Positions 34,941 to 45,740 of a stretch of DNA of 64,000 nt are shown in pieces (position 1 is the stretch's first letter; every line of letters starts with the position of its first letter). The position numbers and the translations under genes were made by a program. The notes under the pieces are model-generated. The model saw only the letters and a program-made list of their open reading frames with translations, ran no database searches and had not been told where the DNA came from. This DNA comes from Dactylellina haptotyla (lineage: Eukaryota; Ascomycota; Orbiliomycetes; Orbiliales; Orbiliaceae), in assembly GCA_031310005.1 (NCBI GenBank), contig CM062380.1, positions 1,116,001 to 1,180,000 on the forward strand. Direction: 5' to 3'.

Positions 34941-37377
34941 ATGGCGACACTGAGAGACCGGCAAGTTGGTGGGATCATTCCTTGGAATGCTGCTGTGCAT
35001 GATTAAAGGGTATGCTAACTGTTTTGGACGGCGATAGCTTCGATCGAGAAGATTCTCAACTTGAACTCCGACAAACCGAAACCCAGCGGTGACGATCCAA
35101 GCGGTGGTACCGCGTTCGTATCTGCTGCTCCTCTGACCGACGAAGAGGGCGAGCCGTTATGGAAGGTCCTCGTATTCGACAATCTCGGGCGCGATGTCAT
35201 CAGTTCCGTGCTGCGGGTGAACGACTTACGGGCGAATGGTGTAACGATACATTTGTACGTCAATCTTTCTTCGTCAATGCAACTATGGGCCAGTTTTATT
35301 GATAAGCATTGTTTCGTAGGAGCCTTAACACGCAGAGACACCCTATACCCGATGTCCCAGCTATCTACATTGTTGAACCGACGCTGGACAACATCAAGCT
35401 CATCGCGAAGGACCTGCAAGCGAAACTATACGAGACAACTTATATCAATTTCACCTCATCTATACCCAGAGCTCTCCTAGAGGAGTTCGCCTCCATCACC
35501 GCACAGACCCAGACGAGCACGCAGATCGCCCAAGTGTTCGACCAGTACTTGAACTTTGTCGTCTCGGAGCCGGACCTGTTCAGTCTCCACTTGAGCGATG
35601 TCTACTATATCATGAATAGCAATAAGTCCTCGGACACTGTTATCGATGCAACGGTGGAGAAGATCGTAGCTGGACTATTCTCCGTTGTGGTCACAATGGG
35701 TATGCACCTAGCTTGAGCGATTGACTCGAAACCCGCCTAACCGCTGTACTTCCTATAGGTGTAATTCCAATCATCAGATGCCCGAAAGGCAATGCGGCAG
35801 AGATGATTGCCCAGAAACTCGACCGAAAGCTTCGCGACCACATCCTCAACAACAAAGACAACCTCTTCTCCACCCCTCCCCCTAACACATCGTCCGCATA
35901 CCCTCCTCACGCTTCTCAGCCAGCCCAACGACCCGTGCTGATAATTCTCGACCGAAATGTCGACTTGGTTCCCATGTTGTCGCACTCATGGACTTACCAG
36001 GCTCTAGTACACGACGTACTAAACATGAGGCTGAACCGAATAACGGTCGAGACCGTTGAAGGTGAGGGCATGGTATCGAAGAAGGCGTACGATCTAACGA
36101 GCAACGATTTCTTCTGGGCAAGGAACGCGGGTGTGCCGTTTCCTCAGGTGGCAGAGGATATCGATGCAGAGCTTACGAGGTATAAGGAAGACGCGGCGGA
36201 TATTACGAAGAAGACCGGTGCGAATAGTCTGGAAGATATATCAACGTAGGTTTCAACTCCCAGAGATTCCAGTATTTTACGGTACTAACTATGACAATAG
36301 CGATGCGAGTGCGAGTGCGCAGCACCTCAAAGCCGCCATCACATTACTTCCGGAGCTCAGGGAGAGGAAAGCGTTGCTTGATATGCACATGAACATTGCC
36401 ACTGCATTATTAAAGGGCATCAAAGACCGTCAGTTGGATAACTTCTTCCAGGCGGAAGAAAGCATTACAAAGCAGACGAAGGCACAGTTGCTCGAAGCCA
36501 TCAACGACCCGGAACGCAAGAACCCAGCTGATAAGCTACGATTGTTCGCGATATGGTATTTGAGCTCGGAACAAGATGTTACGCGAGGCGATATGGCCGA
36601 GTATGAAGCTGCGTTGGCGAAAGCTGAGTGTGATTTGGAGCCGCTGGCTTATTTGAAAAAGTAAATATTACCTCTAGTTCCTGCTATACAAATGGGATCT
36701 AACATTTTCGATTAGAGTGCGAGAGATCACGCGGATGACAATGATGACCTCGGCGCCAAATCAGCCCGCACAGTCGAGTGCCAGTGGCGAGTTGTTCCGT
36801 GGCTTCACTTCTATTAGTAATAGGGTATGTAGTTGTATGACTATCCTTCCAATTGAATGAGACTAACTTTGTTTACTTGTAGCTTACCGACCGGTTCCGA
36901 GATAACGCTCTGTCGGGTGGCTTCGAGAATCTTATTTCCAACGTCAAAAACTTCTTGCCTGTTAACAAGGATCTTACGATTACTAAGATTGTGGAATCTA
37001 TAATGGATCCGGCGGGCGCTTCATCCTCAGCGATAGCAAAGACGGAAGATTACTTGTACTTTGACCCAAGGTCGAGCTCATCAAGGTCCGGAAGAGCGCC
37101 TGGGGCTCCAGCACCGGGTACCGCTGCTACATTCGGTCAAAGGAGACAAGGTTTCACGGACTCGATTGTTTTCACTGTGGGTGGTGGCAACATGGAGGAA
37201 TTTGGAAATTTGGTGGAATGGTCGAAGCGGAATCAGACGCAGGGTGGAGGTGGTGGATTGGTAGGTGGCAGCGGTGGATCGGGAATCAAGCGGCGTGTCG
37301 TCTACGGGAGCACAGATCTGTTGAACGCGGAGGCCTTTGTAAACGGAGACCTGAAGAGGCTTGGAGCAGAGGGCTGA
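34941..37377 (+). CDS. SLY1: SLY1, Sec1/Munc18-family protein of ER-Golgi transport
   Basis: Seven exons give 691 residues: 34941-34968, 35038-35254, 35320-35699, 35759-36245, 36301-36660, 36716-36824 and 36883-37377. All six introns (55-69 nt) close in phase. The N-terminus [19 protein letters not shown], then [47 protein letters not shown] and [14 protein letters not shown], are characteristic of SLY1. It clasps the syntaxin-5-type SNARE SED5 and promotes assembly of SNARE complexes for ER-to-Golgi and intra-Golgi fusion. The C-terminal [19 protein letters not shown] segment is also typical. A Gly-rich loop ([14 protein letters not shown]) lies near the end. First-intron donor GTGGGA is weak; the Val-Ala-Ser junction and a TGCTAAC branch point support it. 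Length matches the family and no lesion is seen. Confidence 0.95.
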
Positions 37378-37611
37378 GATTGCGTATAAGAATGCAAATG
37401 TTAGCAAGCTGCCGGTGTACCGATATTCTGTAGAGCCCGTCCGTTTTATTTATTTTATTTTCATTACGAATTCATTTAAAGGTGCAAGTTGTGTTGGCTG
37501 CCGTAAAATGCAACAGCGAAATTCGGTACGACTCGAGGCAACGTCAAACAACGCGATGCCGTCGAAACAACGGCGGGTGCCTGCAGCTTCCACTTGGCGA
37601 CATCGAATAGC

Positions 37612-39115
37612 ATGCAGCTCGCCGCCCGAAGACCCGCCGCGAAGGCGCTGTGTCTCTTCTGTTCATTCCGATCCGTTCATTCCTCGTCCCGAAGGTTGGC
37701 TTTGCGACCGATCCCACGGCCAATTGCTGTACGAGGACCTATCACCAGTGGTCGTCAGTTCGAGCTCGTGAAGAGCATCCGCTATGGTTCTTCTGAGGCC
37801 GCGAAGTCCGATGCACCTGCGCCACCTCCACCGTCATCTCTGTACTCGCTAGAAGACACCAGGTCACAACTCCGGCTCTTCGAGGCCATAAACGAGAAGC
37901 TCTTCCTTCAAACGGTCGGCGATAACCCGAAGATTCCACGGGAAACAGAAGTCATCCTCGCCTTCAAGGCGCTCCAGCGTCTCGCCGCCAGCTATCCTGC
38001 GCCGAAGCCACAAACTTCCTCTTCTCCAAAGACAAATCCCAATGACGCTATTCTCTCTCTAACAGGTGCCCCTACTGCCAATGGCAACCAGAAAACCAAT
38101 AATAACCTTGCAACGGAACCAGTTGAACAATCCCCGGAGACCATCGAGGCGGAAAAAGAAGCGAAACTAAACGCTCCAGTACACCCTCTCATGGACATTG
38201 CCTACCACATTATAATCCACCCATACATCTTTATATCCCCCAAGATCCTAACCGAATACATCAAGCTCGCAGCGATACTCAAAGACCCCTCCACCATCCC
38301 GTCTGTACTCAAACTCTACGCAAACAAAGCAGTAACCCACGACCCATCAAAACCACCCCGAAAACCTAATCCGAACGCCGCCAAAAATGCAATATCCTTC
38401 GAAACTGCTCGAGATGCGCTTCAAGTCGCCATATCTGCGAAAAATATGCCACTCGCCCTCGACATTATCGACAACACTATGAGCACCACAGCCTGGTGTA
38501 GACGGAAACTGTGGACCAAATTTATCCCCTTTACCGCAGGTGCAGGCGCCATCCCTGTCGGCCTCTGGCGTCTTTCAGACTGGATCGCCCAGTTTCAAGA
38601 ACAATGGATGCACGAGAAGGCTATGGCGTACGCATTCATCGGGTTCATGACATACTACATCTGCACGGGTAGTCTAGGCATGATCGCCCTACTAACCTGG
38701 AACGATCATATGATCAGAGTCAATTGGATACCTGGGGTGTTTATGCGCGAGAGATGGTTTATGGAGGAGCAGCGGGCATTGACCGATCGGGTGGCGATGG
38801 CGTGGGGGTATCAGGAGCCGCATAAGAGGGGTTTGGAGAGCGGTTGGGAGTGGGAGATGTTACGGCATTGGGCTGGCGTGAGGGGTATGATTATTGATAG
38901 TTCGGAGATGGTGGAAGGTAGAGAGATGAGTGCTGAGAAGGACGCGGAGAGGTTGGCTGCGCAAGATAGTTTGCTTGCAAGGTATGTCTATGAAAATTTG
39001 CTTGCAGGTTTAAAGGGTATACCTGGATTTACTAACGGAATATTGATTGTTTAGGTTGAAGTTGAAGCTGGCGAAACCCGAAAAGAAGAAGACTAGGAAG
39101 CCACTATTTGCCTAA
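37612..39115 (+). CDS. Mitochondrial membrane protein of unknown function
   Basis: Two exons, 37612-38981 and 39055-39115, give 476 residues. The N-terminus (MQLAARRPAAKALCLF followed by many Arg and Ser and no acidic residue for about 50 positions) is a typical mitochondrial presequence. A Pro/Ala-rich linker leads into a helical domain with TPR/PPR-like spacing (SVLKLYANKAVTHDP, ARDALQVAISAKNMPLALDII). Two hydrophobic segments follow (FIPFTAGAGAIPVGLW and AYAFIGFMTYYICTGSLGMIALL), then a Trp-rich matrix or intermembrane-space part, and a Lys-rich tail (KPEKKKTRKPLF) encoded by the last exon. I do not recognise a named family; inner-membrane location is inferred. The 73-nt intron has donor GTATGT and branch TACTAAC. 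Unspliced, the frame continues to a TAG that is itself the splice acceptor. Confidence 0.75.
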
Positions 39116-42100
39116 ACAGCAAGTGAAATACTCTGGTATTATAATTTTCGATGCGAAGGCTGTATGATGTGTACATAGTAAAATTCGGATTTTGAAGCTG
39201 CCAGCGCTATGAGTTGGGTTCATACTAAGAATAATAATCGAATAACCAACTTGTATTAATGGGAGGCAACAATAGAACTTAGATTTTGTAGAAACCATCA
39301 TAGAAACGATATTACGAACCCGGAGAGGTCTACCTTTCAAAGACCTGGGCACCCTTTCAAAGGCCTCTGATCGATTTGAAAATTAGCAATGATAAACCTA
39401 GCAGTTGTTGCTATATAAGTGAATAACAAATATGTAAATTCGGTTACTGTTTCTGCTAAAAGACTTGAATTTCTAAGCAAAGAGAACAACTTCACGCATA
39501 GCTAATACAATCTAATAATAGTTTCAAATCTGTTTGCCCAATTATGAAATATGCGCCTGGTAAGATGAAGCATAGCTACTTGAACACATGATATCTCAAA
39601 GGTCACCAACACAAACAAATTACAACAGAGGCAACGCAGCGCGATCCAGTGAATTGTGATATGACAGCCACTCATTTGATAGCCAATTTCTCAGCACATA
39701 TCTTATTCAAGATGGCCAGTGGCTGTTAAAGACTTGAACAGACCAATATAGCAGTGCATCAAGTTTTGGGAAGAAAGTTGATGATAGATAGGGCAGAATA
39801 GTACTTTGCGGAGTATCGGGGCTTTGGATGTGCACAACGTCAATTGGGATGTATACCTAATTATAATTTAGTCAGTCTGAATCACTGGAGAACAAAATGG
39901 CCAGATAGCAAGACGGTACTGCCGCATATATTCCAGCAACTAAAAGTTATATGCGGGCTGCCGATAGTTCCACCGATTCGCGATATTTAAATCCATCGTA
40001 ACCATAAACTGACGTAGTACACACACGTGAAGTTATCCAGAGCGACGAATTGCGTGCCGCTGAAAACTCCGAATAACTGGTAGTAGCACATTAAAGCCAT
40101 CTCCCACACCAGTGGCTCCTTCGGTCTGGATCCGGCGGTTGCCACTCTAATATTACGAGCCCAGGGCAAGGGCGACCTATCGATAGCCACCCGTAATTAA
40201 CAACAAGGAGCCACAATATTGACGAGGTTTAACAGGAGGTCACACAAATCGACCCCCCCCACGCCACAGGGCAATTTCGGCTCCAGATTTTCTCGCGAAT
40301 TACGCCATATCCCACTGCTCCTTGCTGTCGCGCGGGACGCCGCTGGTACCCACGAATGTGGATCCGAATCGACTGGCACAGTCAATACTGTTACGTGTAC
40401 ATGTAGCTGAGTTCTCAGGATTCGATTTCAATTGGTGGACGAGGGATCCAGGTCGAAGATTTTTTCAAGGAAGTATGAATCGCTAGAAGGTACATGAGGA
40501 TGTTACGCAGCCACAAGCGTAGATGTCACTAAGAGTCAGAATAGAGACAGAGAGACAGAGACAGAGGGAAAGGAAAAAGCAATGGATGAAAACATGCCAG
40601 CAGCATTCCGGAGTTAACACTTAATCGCAATTCAAACAGCATGTGAACCCCTGTCCAACGCAAGTGTATATCATATCACTGTTAGGCCTCGGCACGATCG
40701 TACGCGGTCGTAGAAACATTCTCCCTAAAATACCGAACTCCGGACAGAGTTTGCAAAAGTTGGAAATGTTAGGTGTGTGTGTATATGAGGAAGAAATCTT
40801 AATGGTCCTTCGAAAAGGTTTGGAAAAAACAAAAAGACGCCTACGATTGCCCTTGAATGATATCTGGGAAGTCCCGTGTGCAGGATCTACACATTCCAAC
40901 CTGCATTCTCAATCAATGTTCGCGTTTTAGTTAAAGAGCAAACTCTAATGCTAGCGGGTATCTAAAAGATGCCGGTGAGAGCTTGTGGAGGGTTATCCAT
41001 TCAATCTTGATGGCTTTCGAGAATCGAAATATTTGATTGCCCCCCTATTTGCGTTTTAAAATATATTTATCTAAGACTTCTTTCAAGTCCCCTACCTCTC
41101 TCTCTAGCCTTGTTTTTGAGAGAACATCGGGTCTCCGGAGAGTTGACAGGCCCTACGGACCGAAGAGCTAGCTAGTGGCACCACGCTGGAGACCAGGTTT
41201 TCTCTCTCATACAGACACTAGAGACTTGGGTCCTTGGGGCGGGAGCCTAGCTTGGTCTTTCTTAAACATAAGCAGGCTTTTCCCCATTTACCGGCAGGTA
41301 GAAATTGGGGGTAACGCCTTGGCTGATAAGAAATACAGGAAATTTGAAAAACGGGTGAAAGAATTTTTCGATAATGGCATTGTAATGTGGATCAACCGAT
41401 CTCATCTTGAGAGCTGCCATGAGATTCCGCTCTCACTCATTCAAGGGTTAGTGACGAATGGTGGTCTGATGTATTCGTATTGTACTCATGTCACATTTTT
41501 GCGAATGAAACCAAACATCGTACGAAGGAAGGAGGAGGGGGCCAGGTAGGTGAACAAGCAGGCTTAGAGGGGTGTTTGAGAGTCCTCAGATCAGAATCTT
41601 CGAAGTGAGGGGTAGTAGGATAAGACTATCTTCGACCAGTAGCTTCAGCCTTCTAAGCTAAAGATAGCTTAGGCGTATCTCTATCAAATCCACTGCCTCG
41701 TATTCGCAGTGCCTGATTGACTGGCTGAACAAGTTGCTAGCTTGTCCGAGCCATTCGATACGCCCCCTCTTCGTGAAAATTTCCAGGAAAAGTTACATCT
41801 TACCCCCAAGGGTATAGACTGTGCCAGAGGAACGTGGCAGCGATGTATCCCACTCTCTTGGTTTGATGAATTTCACTCAAGTGTCAGGGCTTAGGAGTCC
41901 TAGCGTGCAAATTTGCATGTCCTTGGGGGGGCTGCCTCGGAGATGCCTTTTTGCACTACGGACATCAGTTAGGTCAGATGGGAGGGAGTGGGAAATGGCA
42001 AGTTAGTTGGAAGTTTTGCCCAGTAATTAAGCCGCCGATCTTGTTTGTATCCCTTATGTATTGGGTTCAATTTTATATTTATTTTTATTTTGTGTGGTAG

Positions 42101-43358
42101 AAAAGCCGCTGGGAGTCGAGGAGAGCGCTATAAACATCTGCTAATCTCGCTCTAAAACTCAAAAATAATTATGTATGTATGTCGAATGGCAATAGTGAAA
42201 AAAGGAATTGTAAACATGAAGGAGAAGAAGGAAAACTTGATGAAACGTTGAGTTTTACCCAAGAGAAACTTTAAAATATTGAAAGCAAAGAGAACCGAAA
42301 GCTGAATAACTACCTTTCGACGTTAAAGTTGGTTTTGAGAAAGCTTATTACAAGAAATTTAATAGTAACTCGGAAAATGTATAAATGATATAAAGAAAGT
42401 TTTCTTCCTCGCGTGAGGCAAATGTGTACGAAAGCTTTGAATCAAGTAAGCTTCGAAAAAAAAAGGATATATTGCGTAAATCCAAATAAATCAATCAAGC
42501 AATTTTTTTTCAAGGAAGGCGCAGAAAGAGATCAAATGAGTGATTAAAGAAATAAGCGAGGAAGAAGAAAACTGAAGAAAGAAGAGGTAGAAGATAGCCA
42601 CGAAAATAACACGCTTTTTGGGGAGTGGTTCCCATATGAGAAAGTTTTTCTTTGCTGCGTGGGAAACGGGATGGCGAGAACCGGCTCGAGGTAAAAGGGT
42701 GGGTGCCACGGGAGGGAAGCGTGAGGTAATAGGCGAGGATTGTTGATCGGGGAAATGTCGTGGGGATCGTAATGTCGTCGGCACATCTCTAGCCACCAAG
42801 GAAAACCGTAAATAAGGAAAAACATGAATTCGTGCAATATATACTTGAAACGCCATGTATGTAGTAGTGATGCCTTGAAACTTGGGAAATGTCCTCCCGA
42901 CTCTTTCCTAAAGTGTGGGAAGAGAAGTCTTGATACAGAGACCGACAATATTCCAATGCTGTAGTAGGATCACACGTACACCAAGGCTATCTCCGAAATA
43001 TGAATACAGAAGGGATATATAATAATAATAATGTAAGAATAAATCGATACTACCAAAAAAAAGAGCCCAGTCTGATCACAATCCCGTATCGAATACCGTT
43101 TGCCTTTGTGAAACGTCGAACACCAAAAATGAAAAATCCCTGACAGTAAAAAGTAAAAGAGGAAAAAGGAAATAGCAGCAAGTCCAACCTGAAATCTTCC
43201 CAAGAGTTTTTATTATTCGCGAAAAGGGTATACAGAAACAATAAAAAAGACTGATTAACGGTAAAGCAGTTTTGAGAATCCAAGACACCATTGTAGGACG
43301 AGTAGATCAAGAAGAAAGGCATAAAGTAGGGTAACGTGACTCTAGATCGTCTGGTCGG
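39116..43358. other. Gene-poor region of 4.2 kb
   Basis: No gene is supported. Features seen are a short GAGACA-type repeat at 40543-40566 and AT-rich sequence with ATGT and A-rich runs at 42170-43050. The last part is probably the 3' UTR of the polyQ protein gene. An open frame at 41175-41549 (+) lacks an ATG and has no motif. Confidence 0.4.
40543..40566. repeat. Short GAGACA-type purine repeat
   Basis: Imperfect repeats of AGAGACAG occur in an intergenic region. No function is suggested. Confidence 0.6.
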
Positions 43359-45740
43359 TTAGAAGTCTATGTTTTCGATCGCTGACGGGTCGCCACCAGC
43401 AGCGAGGACCGCCGCGGCTGCTGCTTCCGACAATTTTCGCCTTTTTTCCTGTGCTTCTCTTTCTCTTCGTGCCTTGGTCTTGGAACTACCACTCGGTGCA
43501 ACTCCGCTGAGGATCTTGGTAGCGTCATGGGGGGTGAAATTGACAAATGACACCTCCTTTGGATCATTCTTGCCCATGGTTGGGATGCGTCCGGACCTGC
43601 CGAGGCTACCAGTTTTGCGTAAATAAGAAGATCTAGTGATGCCGTTGGAGTGGCTGGCGTGTGAAGGAACAGTTCGAATCGGTATCGGTGGTGTCGATTG
43701 AACAGGGGCGTCGTATCCTAAGAGTGATTTCGGGAGTGGAGTCCGGCGTGGAAAGGTGTTGTATTGTTGATGGGGTTGTGGCTGATGATGTCCTGAGTTG
43801 TGGAATGGGTCGATAAAGCTCACACCACCGGGATTTGTTGGCGGACAGAAGCCATCGCTGGGCATTTGCGGGGTGAAATAATAGCCCGGAGAGCCAGGCG
43901 GAGATGGCATGGCGGAATGTGTCTGTTGGCCGTTCATGAAAGCGTACATACGATCTTGTTCGGGCATCGGTGATCGTGGTTGTTGTTGCTGCTGCTGTTG
44001 TTGTTGTTGAAGCATCAGTAGCTGACTGAGGTTCTCGTTAGATGGTGTTTGGTTGAACCGACGCTTAGGCGACATGTTCGGTAGAGAAGATGTAAAGGCG
44101 GCAGTAGATGCAGCCGGTGCAGAAGTAGCAGGATAAATCATGGAAGCCCCATCCTGAGCGAGTTCGAGGTTTGCAGTCTGGCTCCACCAGGCCTGAGGAG
44201 AGGAACCTTGGGCGGAAGAGGACGAGTCTTCCCCGTTCTCCAGCTCGAGGGACCCGTTCATGGAGCAGACCTGGTTGTTGAAGCTCGAAAAGGCGCTTAG
44301 GGGTGCCTGCTGCTTCATCATACTACCGTCCTCGAAACTGTTCTCCGGCGAGAGGTACTCATGGCTCGGAGAGTGGTGGAGGTAGGGTCGGGCTATGGGA
44401 TTGCTGTAGGGGTTTTCCATTTGTTCCTGGAGTTGAGGCATGCTGTGAGGTCGAGAGAGCAGGCTGATCGTATTAGCCTCGACGTTCGAAGCGAGGGATT
44501 CTGTGGACAGGTTATAGTTGCCGTTTAGGTGAGGTGCAACATTGTTGTTCGGATACAAAAAGCTCGAGCGGGCACTAGATAGCGGCGGGGAAAGCGGGAA
44601 GAGTTCCCCATGCTCTGTTCCAGACTGCTCCCTGCTGTTCAGAAAATACGACGGGTCCTGCTGGGCCGGATATCTGAGAGATTCAGTCATTGGACTCGGG
44701 CTCGAAATGTCGTACGCCTGCGAGCGAGCGGTTGCGAGCATTTCTTCGGTGTCGGGTAATGAGCTTTTATAATTGACTCGTCTTCTCCACAGTGGAGCTC
44801 TTTTAGCCTGGCGCTCGTCTAAGATGCGGTACTGTTGCACTGCAGAAAAGGGCCGTCTAGCGGTGGTAGAGGCAGCAGCAGTAGTAGTAGTAGTAGAAGT
44901 GAGAGAGGTGGAAGCACCGTGGATCAAATAGCCTGGCTTGATAGAAGAGGGAGAGGAAGACGATGAGGCATGAGATAAGTGAGGACGAGAACGAAAACGA
45001 GCGTTAGGATGCGGGTCAAGAGGGGATGATATATCCACAGCAGATGGCGAGGATGGGCCCTGTTTATTAGCAAGTTCGGGTTCCACTAGAGAGCCTTGGA
45101 GGAGTAGCGGTGAGGCAGAGGCAGAGGTCTGTTCCAATTGGTGGCCGGCCTTAATAAGGTCCGTAGCAAGATTGTTACCACCACTAGCGGTCGTAGTGGG
45201 CAGAGGAGGAGCATTAATCGAGTCCAACGGGCTTAGGTTTGGCCCGGGTCCTTCGTCCTCTCCATCCCTTTTGGCGTCTGGACTATAATGCCTGCTAATC
45301 TGCTGCCCGCCATGGCCCAGAGCCTGGCTGACACAACCACCATCACCAACCTCCCTTGCAACATCGTGTCCGTGGTCCCTGAGAACCTTTAGACCGTCGC
45401 TACCACCGTCAATGCCATCCGGTGTTCCGCCTGTCTCATAGGCCTCTTGTCCAGGCCATGATGAGGTATGGTGGCCCTCACTCATGGCAATCTCGATCCC
45501 GGGGGCCTGGGGCGGTATGTGAGAGCTAATCGAGTGCGGATGCTCGAACCTTGCCCTGAACGATCCGTTCTGGTCCTCTGCACTTGCTTTTCCCTCCGAT
45601 CCTGCCTCGGTGGTGTGCAAGTACTCTGTGAGCAAGGTATCTATGTGCTCACCCGGTGCTGAGGTCTTCGACCACCATGATTCAGTCGGCCCCCCGTTTT
45701 CGGAAGAGTAGGCATCCTTATTCTCGTCTGGCTTCCACAT
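43359..45740 (-). CDS. Large disordered polyQ protein, probably nuclear, unknown function
   Basis: A single uninterrupted ATG frame of 793 residues reads on the minus strand. Most of it is low-complexity (Ser, Pro, Gln, Gly, Thr), with a Thr/Ala run encoded by mixed triplets near 44875-44910 and ten consecutive Gln encoded at 43981-44010. The N-terminus (MWKPDENKDAYSSENGGPTE) and an internal WW/AWWSQT pair are distinct short motifs. The C-terminal 75 residues are the only part that looks conserved and ordered: PKEVSFVNFTPHDATKIL, GVAPSGSSKTKARRE, then a basic helix (REAQEKRRKLSEAAAAAVLAAGG). That helix could serve as a nuclear localisation signal and coiled coil. The composition resembles fungal transcriptional regulators, but I cannot name the family. 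Long flanking gene-free DNA on both sides is usual for developmental regulators. Confidence 0.8.
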   Translation of the reverse strand: MWKPDENKDAYSSENGGPTESWWSKTSAPGEHIDTLLTEYLHTTEAGSEGKASAEDQNGSFRARFEHPHSISSHIPPQAPGIEIAMSEGHHTSSWPGQEAYETGGTPDGIDGGSDGLKVLRDHGHDVAREVGDGGCVSQALGHGGQQISRHYSPDAKRDGEDEGPGPNLSPLDSINAPPLPTTTASGGNNLATDLIKAGHQLEQTSASASPLLLQGSLVEPELANKQGPSSPSAVDISSPLDPHPNARFRSRPHLSHASSSSSPSSIKPGYLIHGASTSLTSTTTTTAAASTTARRPFSAVQQYRILDERQAKRAPLWRRRVNYKSSLPDTEEMLATARSQAYDISSPSPMTESLRYPAQQDPSYFLNSREQSGTEHGELFPLSPPLSSARSSFLYPNNNVAPHLNGNYNLSTESLASNVEANTISLLSRPHSMPQLQEQMENPYSNPIARPYLHHSPSHEYLSPENSFEDGSMMKQQAPLSAFSSFNNQVCSMNGSLELENGEDSSSSAQGSSPQAWWSQTANLELAQDGASMIYPATSAPAASTAAFTSSLPNMSPKRRFNQTPSNENLSQLLMLQQQQQQQQQQPRSPMPEQDRMYAFMNGQQTHSAMPSPPGSPGYYFTPQMPSDGFCPPTNPGGVSFIDPFHNSGHHQPQPHQQYNTFPRRTPLPKSLLGYDAPVQSTPPIPIRTVPSHASHSNGITRSSYLRKTGSLGRSGRIPTMGKNDPKEVSFVNFTPHDATKILSGVAPSGSSKTKARREREAQEKRRKLSEAAAAAVLAAGGDPSAIENIDF
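43981..44010 (-). repeat. CAG/CAA triplet repeat encoding ten Gln
   Basis: Mixed CAA and CAG codons encode a Gln10 run in the disordered 793-residue protein. The codon mixture would stabilise its length. Confidence 0.85.

Noticed and set aside
41175-41549. Open frame with charged content in the 39-43 kb region
   Set aside because: It has no ATG start, no recognisable domain and no plausible splice extension.
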